From positions 1 through 8,672 of the forward strand of contig CAMEZN010000052.1 of NCBI GenBank assembly GCA_945947845.1: a stretch of DNA of 8,672 nucleotides. The letters run 5' to 3'. Under the pieces are notes generated by a model. The model was not told the DNA's origin and made no database searches. It worked only from the letters and a program-made list of their open reading frames with translations. Numbering within the stretch: position 1 is the stretch's first letter; each line of letters starts with the position of its first letter. Positions 1-6,366 of the stretch are shown here, one piece after another. Source of the stretch: an uncultured Mucispirillum sp. (GTDB lineage: Bacteria > Chrysiogenota > Deferribacteres > Deferribacterales > Mucispirillaceae). The translations under genes were made by a program, and so were the position numbers.

Positions 1-1224
1 GATATATATATTGCAGGTAGATTTGGTGAAGCTGTCAAGGCAGCAACAGGTCTTGCCAGTCAGGTATACAGCTTTTTCATAATGACAGGCCATGCTTTAA
101 CCATTGGTGCCGTATCAGTATTATCTCGTCTTTTTACATCAGATGATAAAAAGAAGTTTCGTTCAGCAGTATTTACATCTGTTTTATCTGCCTTTTTATT
201 TGGTGTTGTAATATGTATAATTGGTATAACATTTTCTTCAAAGATAGCTACACTTTTAAATGCTCCTGATGAAGTCAAAGGATATGCTTCATCTTTAATA
301 AAAATATATTTTCTTGGTATTATTTTCCATATGACTTTGATTAATATGAATGGTGTATTAAGGTCATGTAAAAGAGTAACTGTTACTATGGGAGTAATGA
401 TATTTGCTGCTGTATTAAATATTATATTGGTGCTTTATTTTTATAATTTTACTGATTTAGGGTTTAAAGGAATAGCTGTATCTACTGCTGTGAGTATTAC
501 ATCTGCATCTATTATAAATATTATAATAATGTTTCGCATAATTAAAAAAACATATATATTTTCATTTCCAATTTTAAAGCAGATATTATCAATAGGCTGG
601 CCCGGTGGTATAGTCTCTCTTAGCTGGCAGCTTGGCGGAACTGCGCTTTATGCAATACTTGGTATGCTTTCTTATAATTCTGTTGAGATTATGGCAGCTT
701 ATGCAACAGGGCTTAGAATAGAAAGTGCCATTTTTATGCCAGCTTTCGCATTTAATATGGCTAATGCTGTTATTGTTGGCAATTTAATGGGTGAGAAGAA
801 GTTTGATGAAGCTTATAAAAGCGGTCTTACAACAGCATTTATTTCTATGGGAGTTGTTACCATTATGATAGCAGTTGTGCTTCTTAATGCTCGCTCTATT
901 GCTGAATTTTTAGAGCCTAACCCACTTGTTGTTGATGAAATTATTAAATATATTTATATATGTATGATAGCTGAGCCTTTTATAGCTTTAAACCTTGCAA
1001 TGACTGGTGCATTAAATGGAGCAGGAGATACAAAAGCAACAATGTTATATGCTATTTTAAATGTATGGGTGTTAAGACTGCCACTGGCATATATTTTTGG
1101 TATTGCATTAGGGCTTCATGCTGCTGGTATATGGTGGGCTTTAAATTCTGGCTTCTTTTTACAGTCTGTTTTGTCTACCAGACGATTTATAAGTAAAAAA
1201 TGGCAGAAAATTGAAATAGTATAA
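1..1224 (+). CDS. MATE-family multidrug/cation antiporter, 5'-truncated by the window edge
   Basis: Inner-membrane exporter of the MATE family (MatE domain), which expels drugs or organic cations in exchange for Na+ or H+. The reading frame is open from base 1, and its first residues (DIYIAGRFGEAVKAATGLA) match the loop after helix 1 of MATE proteins, so the real start lies upstream; the ATG at 82 is internal. About 407 codons are visible, against a usual total near 450, so roughly the first helix is missing. Repeated hydrophobic helices cover the whole length. The second-lobe hallmarks are present: GWPGGI with following helix near 600-700, VGNLMGEKKFDEA near 775-810, and the GALNGAGDTKA motif near 1005-1040. 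It ends in a short basic tail. The next gene starts 3 bases after its TAA, so the two are probably cotranscribed. No terminator follows. Family assignment is secure; substrate cannot be inferred. Confidence 0.93.
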   Translation, partial: DIYIAGRFGEAVKAATGLASQVYSFFIMTGHALTIGAVSVLSRLFTSDDKKKFRSAVFTSVLSAFLFGVVICIIGITFSSKIATLLNAPDEVKGYASSLIKIYFLGIIFHMTLINMNGVLRSCKRVTVTMGVMIFAAVLNIILVLYFYNFTDLGFKGIAVSTAVSITSASIINIIIMFRIIKKTYIFSFPILKQILSIGWPGGIVSLSWQLGGTALYAILGMLSYNSVEIMAAYATGLRIESAIFMPAFAFNMANAVIVGNLMGEKKFDEAYKSGLTTAFISMGVVTIMIAVVLLNARSIAEFLEPNPLVVDEIIKYIYICMIAEPFIALNLAMTGALNGAGDTKATMLYAILNVWVLRLPLAYIFGIALGLHAAGIWWALNSGFFLQSVLSTRRFISKKWQKIEIV

Positions 1225-1227
1225 AAT

Positions 1228-1749
1228 ATGGTTATACTGATTAATGGTGCATCTTGCACAGGGAAAACTATTCTTGCTCAAAAATTAATGGAAAAATATA
1301 AAATACCATACTTATCTATTGACCATTTAAAAATGGGGCTTATTAGAAGTCATAATACTGACCTTACTCCATATGATGATGAAAAACTTCAAGGTTATTT
1401 ATGGAATATTACAAAAGAAATAATTAAGACTGTTATAGAAAATGACCAAAATATTATAATAGAAGGGGCTTATATTTCTTTTGATTATAAAAAAGATTTT
1501 CCATTAGATTATTTAGATAAAATTAAATATATATGTCTTGCCATGAGTGAGAATTATATAAAAGATAATTACAAAATTATTGTTGAAAATGCAGAAATTA
1601 TAGAGAACAGGGGAAACTTATTTTCTATTGATAAAGATTTTTTGATTAATGAAAATAAAAAATATATAGAAAACTGCAAAAAATATAATCTGCCTTTAAT
1701 GATTATTTATGATAAATATGTAATAAATATTGACTTAGATAACATATAG
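1228..1749 (+). CDS. P-loop kinase-like ATP-binding protein
   Basis: A 173-residue protein with a Walker A loop at residues 7-14 (GASCTGKT) directly after the first beta strand. An IDHLKMGLIR segment follows at about 31-40, where small kinases place substrate-binding residues, and a Walker-B-like strand ending in IIIEG lies near 76-80. This layout fits small-molecule P-loop kinases (shikimate/adenylate kinase, chloramphenicol phosphotransferase or 2-phosphoglycerate-kinase-like groups); the substrate cannot be named. The start sits 3 bases after the MATE stop with no visible Shine-Dalgarno, so translation may depend on coupling to the upstream gene. Four sampled 60-base lines of the gene hold 60 G/C in 240 bases (25%), visibly below the neighbouring MATE gene. 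The C-terminal half is rich in N, K, I and Y. Recent acquisition or relaxed selection are both possible. No membrane segment or signal peptide. Confidence 0.8.
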   Translation: MVILINGASCTGKTILAQKLMEKYKIPYLSIDHLKMGLIRSHNTDLTPYDDEKLQGYLWNITKEIIKTVIENDQNIIIEGAYISFDYKKDFPLDYLDKIKYICLAMSENYIKDNYKIIVENAEIIENRGNLFSIDKDFLINENKKYIENCKKYNLPLMIIYDKYVINIDLDNI

Positions 1750-1770
1750 TATAAATTAAAATAAAAAATG

Positions 1771-1798
1771 TAGACAAATAATTTTTTTGTGCTATATA
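1771..1798 (+). promoter_or_regulatory. Putative sigma-70 promoter for the DUF2156-SPFH pair
   Basis: TAGACA (1771-1776, one mismatch to TTGACA), a 16-base spacer, and TATATA (1793-1798) preceded by TG-C, an extended -10. It lies in the 89-base gap after the kinase stop, about 40 bases before the DUF2156 start. It implies that the downstream pair can be transcribed independently of the MATE-kinase pair. Confidence 0.5.
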
Positions 1799-1838
1799 TG
1801 GAAATTCTAATAAAAATATAACAAATGGTAATTATAAA

Positions 1839-2699
1839 ATGGATTTTAAAGAATTAGATTATTCTCACAGAGCATCTCTTGCACCTATACTTCGTGCAAA
1901 AAACTCATGCCTTTCTGAATATAGTTTTACTAATGCATATTTATTCAGAAAACCACATAATTATCAGGTGGCAGAAAGTGATGGCTGCACATTCCTGCAT
2001 GGTGTTACATACGATAATAAAACATATATGATGCCAGTATGTCCGCTTGAAATTATACCACAAAAAAAATTAATAGAAATGGGAGCCTTAGTAGATTTCT
2101 TTTTTCCTATACAGGAAGAATGGCTTACATTTTTCCCAGAAGATAAGTTTACATATTCCTATCTTGATGGTGATTCTGATTATATATATTTAACAGAAAG
2201 GCTTGCCACTATGGCAGGCAGAAAACTTGCTAAAAAAAGAAACTTATTAAAGCAGTATAATGAAGGCTATAAAATAGAAGATTTTGAGCTTACCCCTGAA
2301 AGATTTAATGATGCAAAATATATTTTAGATACTTGGGAGAGAGATATCAGCATGGCTGAAAATCATGGTTCAGATTATTCAGAAACTCTTGAAGCACTTG
2401 AAAAAATTACAGAATTTAATCTCCGCGGTATGATTTCTTATGCTGACGGTAGACCATCTGGTTTTGTGCTTGGTGAAGAGTTAAATGATGAAACTTTTGC
2501 TCTTCATTTTGCAAAAGGTATAAGAGAATATAAAGGTATATACCAGCATTTATATAATTCTTTTAGTATTATATTAAATAATGAATATAAATTTATTAAT
2601 TTTGAGCAGGATTTAGGTAAAGATACTCTTCGTCAGGCAAAGTCTACATATTATCCTGATGAAATGAGAAAAAAATACAGGGTAGCATTAATTAAATAG
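1839..2699 (+). CDS. DUF2156 / phosphatidylglycerol lysyltransferase C-terminal-domain protein
   Basis: A 286-residue soluble protein of the LPG-synthase C-terminal (DUF2156) family, a double GNAT-like fold. In MprF this domain moves lysine or alanine from aminoacyl-tRNA to phosphatidylglycerol. Here it stands alone, without the flippase/membrane helices, as in many stand-alone bacterial homologues whose acceptor is unknown. Recognisable features are KKRNLLKQYNEGYKIEDF near the middle, the SGFVLGEELNDETFALHFAKG strand-turn-strand, GIYQHLYNSF, and the family signature FINFEQDLGKDTLRQAKS from residue 252, followed by YYPDEM. Length matches the stand-alone family (about 290). The SD before the ATG is weak; no other in-frame ATG is close. 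A run of eight A (2062-2069) lies inside codons. The SPFH gene follows after 22 bases, suggesting cotranscription. Family is clear; acyl-tRNA transfer activity is inference. Confidence 0.88.
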   Translation: MDFKELDYSHRASLAPILRAKNSCLSEYSFTNAYLFRKPHNYQVAESDGCTFLHGVTYDNKTYMMPVCPLEIIPQKKLIEMGALVDFFFPIQEEWLTFFPEDKFTYSYLDGDSDYIYLTERLATMAGRKLAKKRNLLKQYNEGYKIEDFELTPERFNDAKYILDTWERDISMAENHGSDYSETLEALEKITEFNLRGMISYADGRPSGFVLGEELNDETFALHFAKGIREYKGIYQHLYNSFSIILNNEYKFINFEQDLGKDTLRQAKSTYYPDEMRKKYRVALIK

Positions 2700-2710
2700 T
2701 ATATAAAAAT

Positions 2711-2717
2711 GGAGGAG
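2711..2717 (+). promoter_or_regulatory. Strong Shine-Dalgarno of the SPFH gene
   Basis: GGAGGAG ends 4 bases before the ATG at 2722. It is the strongest ribosome binding site in the window, in contrast to the weak site of the DUF2156 gene just upstream. This suggests that the SPFH protein is made in excess over its operon partner. Confidence 0.85.
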
Positions 2718-2721
2718 TTTT

Positions 2722-4044
2722 ATGGAAGCAGCAAAAGAAAAATCAAAAAATTTTATTTTAAGACTATTTGATAAAACAAAGATTTTTATTGTTATCGCAA
2801 TAGTTGTTGTATTAGTTTTAATAATGTTTTTTATGGATTCATTGATAGGCAATGTTGATGCAAATGAATATCAAGTGAAACAGGCTTTTATGACTGGTGA
2901 ATTATCAGCTCATTTAACACCGGGCTGGTATCTTAAAGCAATGGGCACAATATATAGATTTCCAAAAACAGAAACAGTTTATTTTACAAGAGATAATATT
3001 GATAATGCAGCAAATCAGGGGCCTGTAACAGTTACATTTTCAGATAACTCTCGGTGCGATATTAGCGGGACTGTCCGGGTTATTATGCCTACAACTGAGC
3101 AGTATGCAATTGATATTGTTGCAAAACATTCAAACAGAACATTTCAGGATTTTGCAATAAAAAATATTATGCCTGTTACAAAAAGAGCATTAATCACAGC
3201 AGCAACAACAATGACTGCACCAGATGCGAAAATAAAAATGGCAGATTTAGCCACTCTTGGACAAGACCAGTTAAATAATGGTATCTTTGTGCTGGAATCT
3301 ACAAAAGTTAAAGAATTAGACCCAGCAACTGGTGAAGAAGTTATTAGAGAAGTAAAACACATAAAACAAGCAGCAGATGGCACAACTGCAAGATTTAAAG
3401 ATGATATGCCACTTACTGCTTTTGGTGCAAGTGCCACAAACTTTGTAGTAACAGATATTACATGTTCTCCTGAAATTGAAAGACAGATTTCTGACCAGCA
3501 GCAGGCAAAAATGGGGATAGCTACTGCCAAAGCAAAAGCAGCTCAGGCAGACCAAGAAGTTATTACAGCAAGAAAGCAGGGTGATGCTAATATTGCAAGA
3601 ATAAAAGCGGAAGAAGAAGCAAAAGCTCAACAAATGATAGTTGCAGCAGAAAGAGAAAATAAGGTGCAGATTTTAAATGCTCAAAGAGAAGTAGAAATCT
3701 CTAAACTTAAAAAACAGGAAGAAGAAAACCTGCTGGCAGCTGCAAATGTTAATAAACAAAGAACTATTTTAGAAGCCGATGCTCAGGCTTATGCAAAAAG
3801 AAAAGTAATGGAAGCAGATGGTGCTCTTGATAAAAAGTTAGAAGCATATAAGTATGCAGTAGAAAAACAAAGTGAAGCTATTGCAAATATTACTCTGCCG
3901 CAGATAATGATAAACGGTGATGGTTCTAATAATAAAAATGGTTCAAGCTCTATGGCAGGTATGGATTTACTGCTTCAAATGATGCTTATAAATACTGCTA
4001 AATCACTTGGGCTTGATATGAATATAAAAAATACAAATAATTAA
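2722..4044 (+). CDS. Membrane-anchored SPFH/band-7 domain protein (flotillin/HflK-like)
   Basis: A 440-residue scaffold protein. A basic N-terminus is followed by one transmembrane helix (about residues 21-38, IFIVIAIVVVLVLIMFF). An SPFH/band-7 domain runs from about 44 to 255, including TPGWYLKAMG, the R-I-P-K-like turn YRFPKTETVYF, and the CDISGTVRVIMP strand pair. Next comes a long A/E/K/Q-rich coiled coil at about 260-390 (AKAKAAQADQEV, IKAEEEAKAQQ, EADAQAYAKRKVMEADG), then LPQIMINGDG and a flexible N/S-rich tail with a final hydrophobic helix. Such proteins form large oligomeric rings or cages at membranes, organise lipid domains and regulate proteases. No NfeD-type partner gene, a common neighbour of bacterial flotillins, is present. 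The upstream neighbour is the DUF2156 gene; both may act at the membrane, but that link is inference. The strong GGAGGAG site fixes the start. Confidence 0.92.
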   Translation: MEAAKEKSKNFILRLFDKTKIFIVIAIVVVLVLIMFFMDSLIGNVDANEYQVKQAFMTGELSAHLTPGWYLKAMGTIYRFPKTETVYFTRDNIDNAANQGPVTVTFSDNSRCDISGTVRVIMPTTEQYAIDIVAKHSNRTFQDFAIKNIMPVTKRALITAATTMTAPDAKIKMADLATLGQDQLNNGIFVLESTKVKELDPATGEEVIREVKHIKQAADGTTARFKDDMPLTAFGASATNFVVTDITCSPEIERQISDQQQAKMGIATAKAKAAQADQEVITARKQGDANIARIKAEEEAKAQQMIVAAERENKVQILNAQREVEISKLKKQEEENLLAAANVNKQRTILEADAQAYAKRKVMEADGALDKKLEAYKYAVEKQSEAIANITLPQIMINGDGSNNKNGSSSMAGMDLLLQMMLINTAKSLGLDMNIKNTNN

Positions 4045-4056
4045 TTCCATGATAAA

Positions 4057-4092
4057 AAGCCAGAACTTTTAATATTTTAAAAGTTCTGGCTT
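4057..4092. terminator. Bidirectional rho-independent terminator between convergent genes
   Basis: A perfect 16-bp inverted repeat (AAGCCAGAACTTTTAA at 4057-4072 and its complement at 4077-4092) with a 4-base loop. It starts 12 bases after the SPFH stop and ends 29 bases before the stop of the convergent PH gene. The minus-strand transcript reads into TTTTTATC and has the better U-tract. The plus-strand transcript ends the stem in GGCTT and continues with AATGTTGTT, which is weaker. Confidence 0.88.
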
Positions 4093-4121
4093 AATGTTGT
4101 TATATGCGATAAATTAGAAAC

Positions 4122-4550
4122 TTAAGCTGTATGGGTTTCATCTATAATATTTTCAAATTCTATTTTCATCATTGCAGGATTAGATATATTTCGCATATAT
4201 AAGCGAGATGCACCAGACCCAACAAACTTTAAGGTCCCATAACCTAACATTCTACCGAAAAGTCCTTGTTCAACTGATACAGATTCTATTTTTTGATTTC
4301 TCAGTTCGTTTGTCTTTACAGCAATAATTCCATGTTTTTCAATTACTCGTTTAGTTGTGCATATCATTTCTCTCTTTTTTAAATCTAAGATTTTGATAAT
4401 GATAAAAGGTATTGTAATTATCATCCAAAAAGTAAGAATGGTGAAAATAACCACCCAAACCCAGTTTATCCAGTGCAGTTCTGCAATGGATTTTATTTCT
4501 TCATCTTTTGAAAGAGAGCGAGATAAGTAAGTAATTTTTTTTTGTGACAT
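4122..4550 (-). CDS. Bacterial PH-domain (YdbS-like, bPH2) membrane protein
   Basis: A 142-residue protein. An acidic N-terminal stretch is followed by a hydrophobic segment (about residues 30-55, one long or two short helices starting WVWVVIF) and then a bacterial PH domain. The domain has the usual signature: a basic KKRE turn at 58-61, TTKRVIEKHGII at 65-76, then T-N-E-L, KIESVSVEQGLFGRMLGYG, a beta strand ending in VGSGAS, and IRNISNP-like residues near the end. The role of this family is poorly defined; members sit in the inner membrane and are linked to envelope stress. I place the start at the ATG at 4550 (MSQKK) because GGAG lies 6 bases upstream; the in-frame ATG at 4562 overlaps that SD. 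Codons 3-6 contain a run of nine A (4535-4543). Gain or loss of one A would give a stop within 19 codons. The promoter carries a C9 spacer. Family confidence is high. Confidence 0.87.
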   Translation of the reverse strand: MSQKKITYLSRSLSKDEEIKSIAELHWINWVWVVIFTILTFWMIITIPFIIIKILDLKKREMICTTKRVIEKHGIIAVKTNELRNQKIESVSVEQGLFGRMLGYGTLKFVGSGASRLYMRNISNPAMMKIEFENIIDETHTA

Positions 4551-4581
4551 AATAAACTCCATTTTTGATTTTAATGGCGGT

Positions 4582-4609
4582 ATTATAGCATGGGGGGGGG
4601 AAATGTCAA
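4582..4609 (-). promoter_or_regulatory. Promoter of the PH-domain gene with a C9 homopolymer spacer (putative phase-variable)
   Basis: On the minus strand: perfect TTGACA (4604-4609), a 16-base spacer (4588-4603) that contains nine consecutive C (plus-strand G at 4592-4600), and perfect TATAAT (4582-4587) preceded by TG-C, an extended -10. The predicted transcript start near 4575 leaves a leader of about 25 bases holding the GGAG site. A homopolymer in the -35/-10 spacer is the known design of slipped-strand phase-variable promoters, such as those of neisserial porA and opc. The promoter assignment is strong. Length variation itself is inferred. Confidence 0.85.
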
Positions 4610-4770
4610 GTATTTTTATGCAAAATAATAGTATTTTAAAATGTATGTGTTAATATTCCATAATATGTAATTCTATATACAAGGAATATAAATATGATTG
4701 GTTTATTTCAGTATTGATGTAACAGTAGTAATGGTGCAAAATTGAGAATTATTTTATAATTAAAACATCA

Positions 4771-4790
4771 AGCACTACTAATGTAGCACT
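4771..4790 (-). terminator. Weak terminator hairpin after the TSUP permease gene
   Basis: Two bases after the permease stop, the minus-strand RNA can form AGUGCUAC / GUAGUGCU, an 8-bp stem with two internal G-U pairs and an AUUA loop, followed by UGAUGUUUUAAUU. The G-U pairs become A-C mismatches in the plus-strand RNA, so the structure favours the permease transcript. The U-tract is interrupted, so termination may be partial. Confidence 0.5.
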
Positions 4791-4792
4791 TT

Positions 4793-5578
4793 TTATTTAT
4801 GTGTCCAAATTTTATAAGAAGAAATTAAAAGAATAATCACTAAAAGCGGAATTAAGATTTTTTCGCTGACCACACCTAACAGTAAGCCGCCTAAAAATGC
4901 CCCTAAAATAGAGCCAAAAGCCATAACAAAAATAAAAGATTTATGGGAATATACTATTTTAAAAGAATCATCTTTTGTGTACCTAATAAGCCCTGTTATC
5001 ATTGTTGGCAGACTGATTGCAAGGGAAAGGCTGCCTGCAAGTTTTATATCAATGCCAAAAAGCAGGATTAATACAGGAATAATTAACTCACCACCTGCAA
5101 CACCAAGTATAGCTGCAAAAAGACCTATAATTACACCTGAAATAATACCAAGAATGATTATTATATATTTATCTGTATTCATTATGAAACTGGAGTATTC
5201 AACATTATGGCTGATAAATAATATGCAGGCAATAATAATAAGCATAACAGATATTACTCTGTAAAAAGTTTTTACACGCAGTTTTACTGCAATATCAGCA
5301 CCAATCCATGCTCCTGCGATACTGCCTGCTAAAATATTCAGAATTATATCCCAGTGAGAAAATACTGTGCTGTATGGAATAGATACTGCTCTAAAAATAA
5401 ATGCAGAAATTACTACAATTAAACTCATGATTTTGTTTAATATTACAGCTTCCAGTGGAGGAAATTTAAATAAACCAATTAATACAGGAAGTCTGAATTC
5501 TGCTCCACCAAGCCCAATTAACCCGCCAAGAGTGCCTATAATAGAGCCGGAAATAAAAGCATATACTTTTTTTAACAT
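4793..5578 (-). CDS. TSUP (TauE/SafE) family sulfur-compound/anion permease
   Basis: A 261-residue polytopic inner-membrane protein of the TauE/SafE (TSUP) family, whose members move sulfite, sulfoacetate, thiosulfate or other small organic anions. It has the internal two-fold repeat of the family: GTLGGLIGLGGAEFRLPVL at about residues 15-33, and a second copy near 152-170, FAAILGVAGGELIIPVL. Each copy is followed by further hydrophobic helices, about eight in total. Length is typical (250-270). AGGTG lies 8 bases upstream of the ATG and supports the start. It has its own promoter and terminator, with no sulfur-metabolism gene beside it in the window, so the substrate is unknown. The gene is intact, with no unusual features. 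Confidence 0.9.
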   Translation of the reverse strand: MLKKVYAFISGSIIGTLGGLIGLGGAEFRLPVLIGLFKFPPLEAVILNKIMSLIVVISAFIFRAVSIPYSTVFSHWDIILNILAGSIAGAWIGADIAVKLRVKTFYRVISVMLIIIACILFISHNVEYSSFIMNTDKYIIIILGIISGVIIGLFAAILGVAGGELIIPVLILLFGIDIKLAGSLSLAISLPTMITGLIRYTKDDSFKIVYSHKSFIFVMAFGSILGAFLGGLLLGVVSEKILIPLLVIILLISSYKIWTHK

Positions 5579-5612
5579 ATAAATTACACCTGTTTAAAAT
5601 TATTGTACTAAT

Positions 5613-5641
5613 TTTAAAACAGCAAATATTAAGTTTGTCAA
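5613..5641 (-). promoter_or_regulatory. Putative promoter of the TSUP permease gene
   Basis: Minus strand: perfect TTGACA (5636-5641), 17-base spacer, TTTAAA (5613-5618; four of six matches) preceded by TG-T, an extended -10. The predicted leader is about 25-30 bases and includes the AGGTG ribosome binding site at 5587-5591. Confidence 0.55.
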
Positions 5642-5676
5642 ATATTTTTATAGATTAATGGATATGAATATGAAAA

Positions 5677-5710
5677 AATCTTCTTATTTGTTTTATCAAA
5701 TAAGAAGATT
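5677..5710 (-). terminator. Rho-independent terminator of the DUF1269 gene
   Basis: Perfect 14-bp inverted repeat (AATCTTCTTATTTG at 5677-5690; complement at 5697-5710) with a 6-base loop. On the minus strand the stem runs into a T-tract (GATTTTTTC). It begins 14 bases after the DUF1269 stop and isolates that gene from the downstream permease, which has its own promoter. Confidence 0.88.
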
Positions 5711-5724
5711 GTATGATTGTATGG

Positions 5725-6225
5725 CTATTTTATTTCAGTTTTTGTTTCTGAAATAGCTTTACGAAGTTTTTCTTCATCTTCACTTGCAAGAGAAGTTTGT
5801 AAAATTGTGCCGCCAGTGCCTTTTAATTCTGCTAATGCTTTATCGCTTAAATCAGAATGAAGAAGAATGAAAAGGGTAGATGTACCTGGTTTCATTTGGT
5901 CTGCCAGCTGTTTCATAAAATTATCATCTATGCCGATATCACTTAATGCACCGCTTACAGCACCTGCTGCACCGCCTATTGCAAAACCTAGAAGTGGGTT
6001 TAAGAAAATAGCCCCTATCAGCATACCCCAGAAACTGCCACCTAATGCACCATAGGCAGTTAAATTATTCATCTGACGAAGTTTTACTTTACCATCTTGT
6101 TTTTTAACAGCAACTACTGCATCTTCTAATTCAACAAGATAACTTTTCTGCATTTTTAAAAAATCAAGCCTGACTTGCTCTGCTTTTAATTCATCATCAT
6201 AAGATACAACTATTAATTTACTCAT
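5725..6225 (-). CDS. DUF1269 glycine-zipper membrane protein
   Basis: A 166-residue protein of the DUF1269 family. The N-terminal part is a small alpha/beta domain beginning MSKLIVVSYDDELKAEQV, followed by a basic strand (AVVAVKKQDGKVKLRQ). A glycine/alanine-rich hydrophobic hairpin then runs from about residue 57 to 95 (ALGGSFWGMLIGAIFLNP, then GFAIGGAAGAVSGALSDIG). The C-terminal domain contains IDDNFMKQL and PGTSTLFIL (113-121), both typical of the family. The central segment looks like a glycine-zipper membrane insertion. The family has no established biochemical function; some members have been linked to stress or membrane integrity. AAGGAG lies 6 bases before the ATG. It is monocistronic, with its own good promoter and terminator. 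Confidence 0.9.
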   Translation of the reverse strand: MSKLIVVSYDDELKAEQVRLDFLKMQKSYLVELEDAVVAVKKQDGKVKLRQMNNLTAYGALGGSFWGMLIGAIFLNPLLGFAIGGAAGAVSGALSDIGIDDNFMKQLADQMKPGTSTLFILLHSDLSDKALAELKGTGGTILQTSLASEDEEKLRKAISETKTEIK

Positions 6226-6251
6226 ATTGCACTCCTTTATATTTATAATGG

Positions 6252-6280
6252 ATTTTACAAGTTATACAACATGGTGTCAA
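6252..6280 (-). promoter_or_regulatory. Promoter of the DUF1269 gene
   Basis: Minus strand: perfect TTGACA (6275-6280), 17-base spacer, TAAAAT (6252-6257; five of six matches). The predicted leader is about 20 bases and contains AAGGAG. A 13-bp palindrome (6296-6308) lies 15 bases upstream of the -35. Confidence 0.75.
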
Positions 6281-6295
6281 TATATATTCATTAAT

Positions 6296-6308
6296 TTTGA
6301 TAATCAAA
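6296..6308. promoter_or_regulatory. 13-bp palindrome between divergent promoters, candidate operator
   Basis: TTTGATAATCAAA is a perfect inverted repeat around a single central base. It lies between the minus-strand -35 at 6275-6280 and the plus-strand -35 at 6312-6317, only 3 bases from the latter. The half-sites TTGAT/ATCAA resemble FNR/CRP-family half-sites, but those are spaced by four bases, not one. The regulator is therefore unknown, and it may be chance in AT-rich DNA. Confidence 0.3.
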
Positions 6309-6311
6309 TAG

Positions 6312-6340
6312 TTGACATTTGTTAATAAAATCAACATAAT
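6312..6340 (+). promoter_or_regulatory. Putative plus-strand promoter, antisense to the downstream exported-protein gene
   Basis: TTGACA (6312-6317, perfect), 17-base spacer, CATAAT (6335-6340, five of six matches). A transcript would start near 6347 and run into 6404 onward, antisense to the 3' end of the minus-strand gene there. No convincing plus-strand gene follows it. Confidence 0.4.
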
Positions 6341-6366
6341 TTTTAATATTGTCTATGTTAGTAAGA

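Noticed and set aside
82..1224. MATE gene starting at the ATG at 82
   Set aside because: The frame is open to base 1 and encodes conserved MATE residues before this ATG, so it is internal and the gene is truncated by the window edge.
2062..2069. Run of eight A inside the DUF2156 gene as a phase-variation tract
   Set aside because: It encodes ordinary Gln-Lys-Lys codons in AT-rich DNA and has no supporting promoter or start-proximal context.
3144..3633. Minus-strand open frames inside the SPFH gene
   Set aside because: Cysteine- and phenylalanine-rich or low-complexity translations opposite a clear SPFH coding sequence, with no SD; they are shadows of the A/E/K-rich coiled-coil codons.
4551..4562. 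Upstream in-frame ATG at 4562 as start of the PH-domain gene
   Set aside because: The GGAG that serves the ATG at 4550 overlaps this upstream ATG, and no SD precedes it within the short predicted leader.
4694..4717. Seven-residue open frame after AGGAATATAA, possible leader peptide
   Set aside because: It is on the plus strand with only minus-strand genes nearby, so it leads nothing; expected by chance.
4977..5582. Plus-strand open frames opposite the TSUP permease
   Set aside because: Antisense shadows of glycine/isoleucine-rich membrane helices; the minus strand carries the recognisable TSUP repeats.
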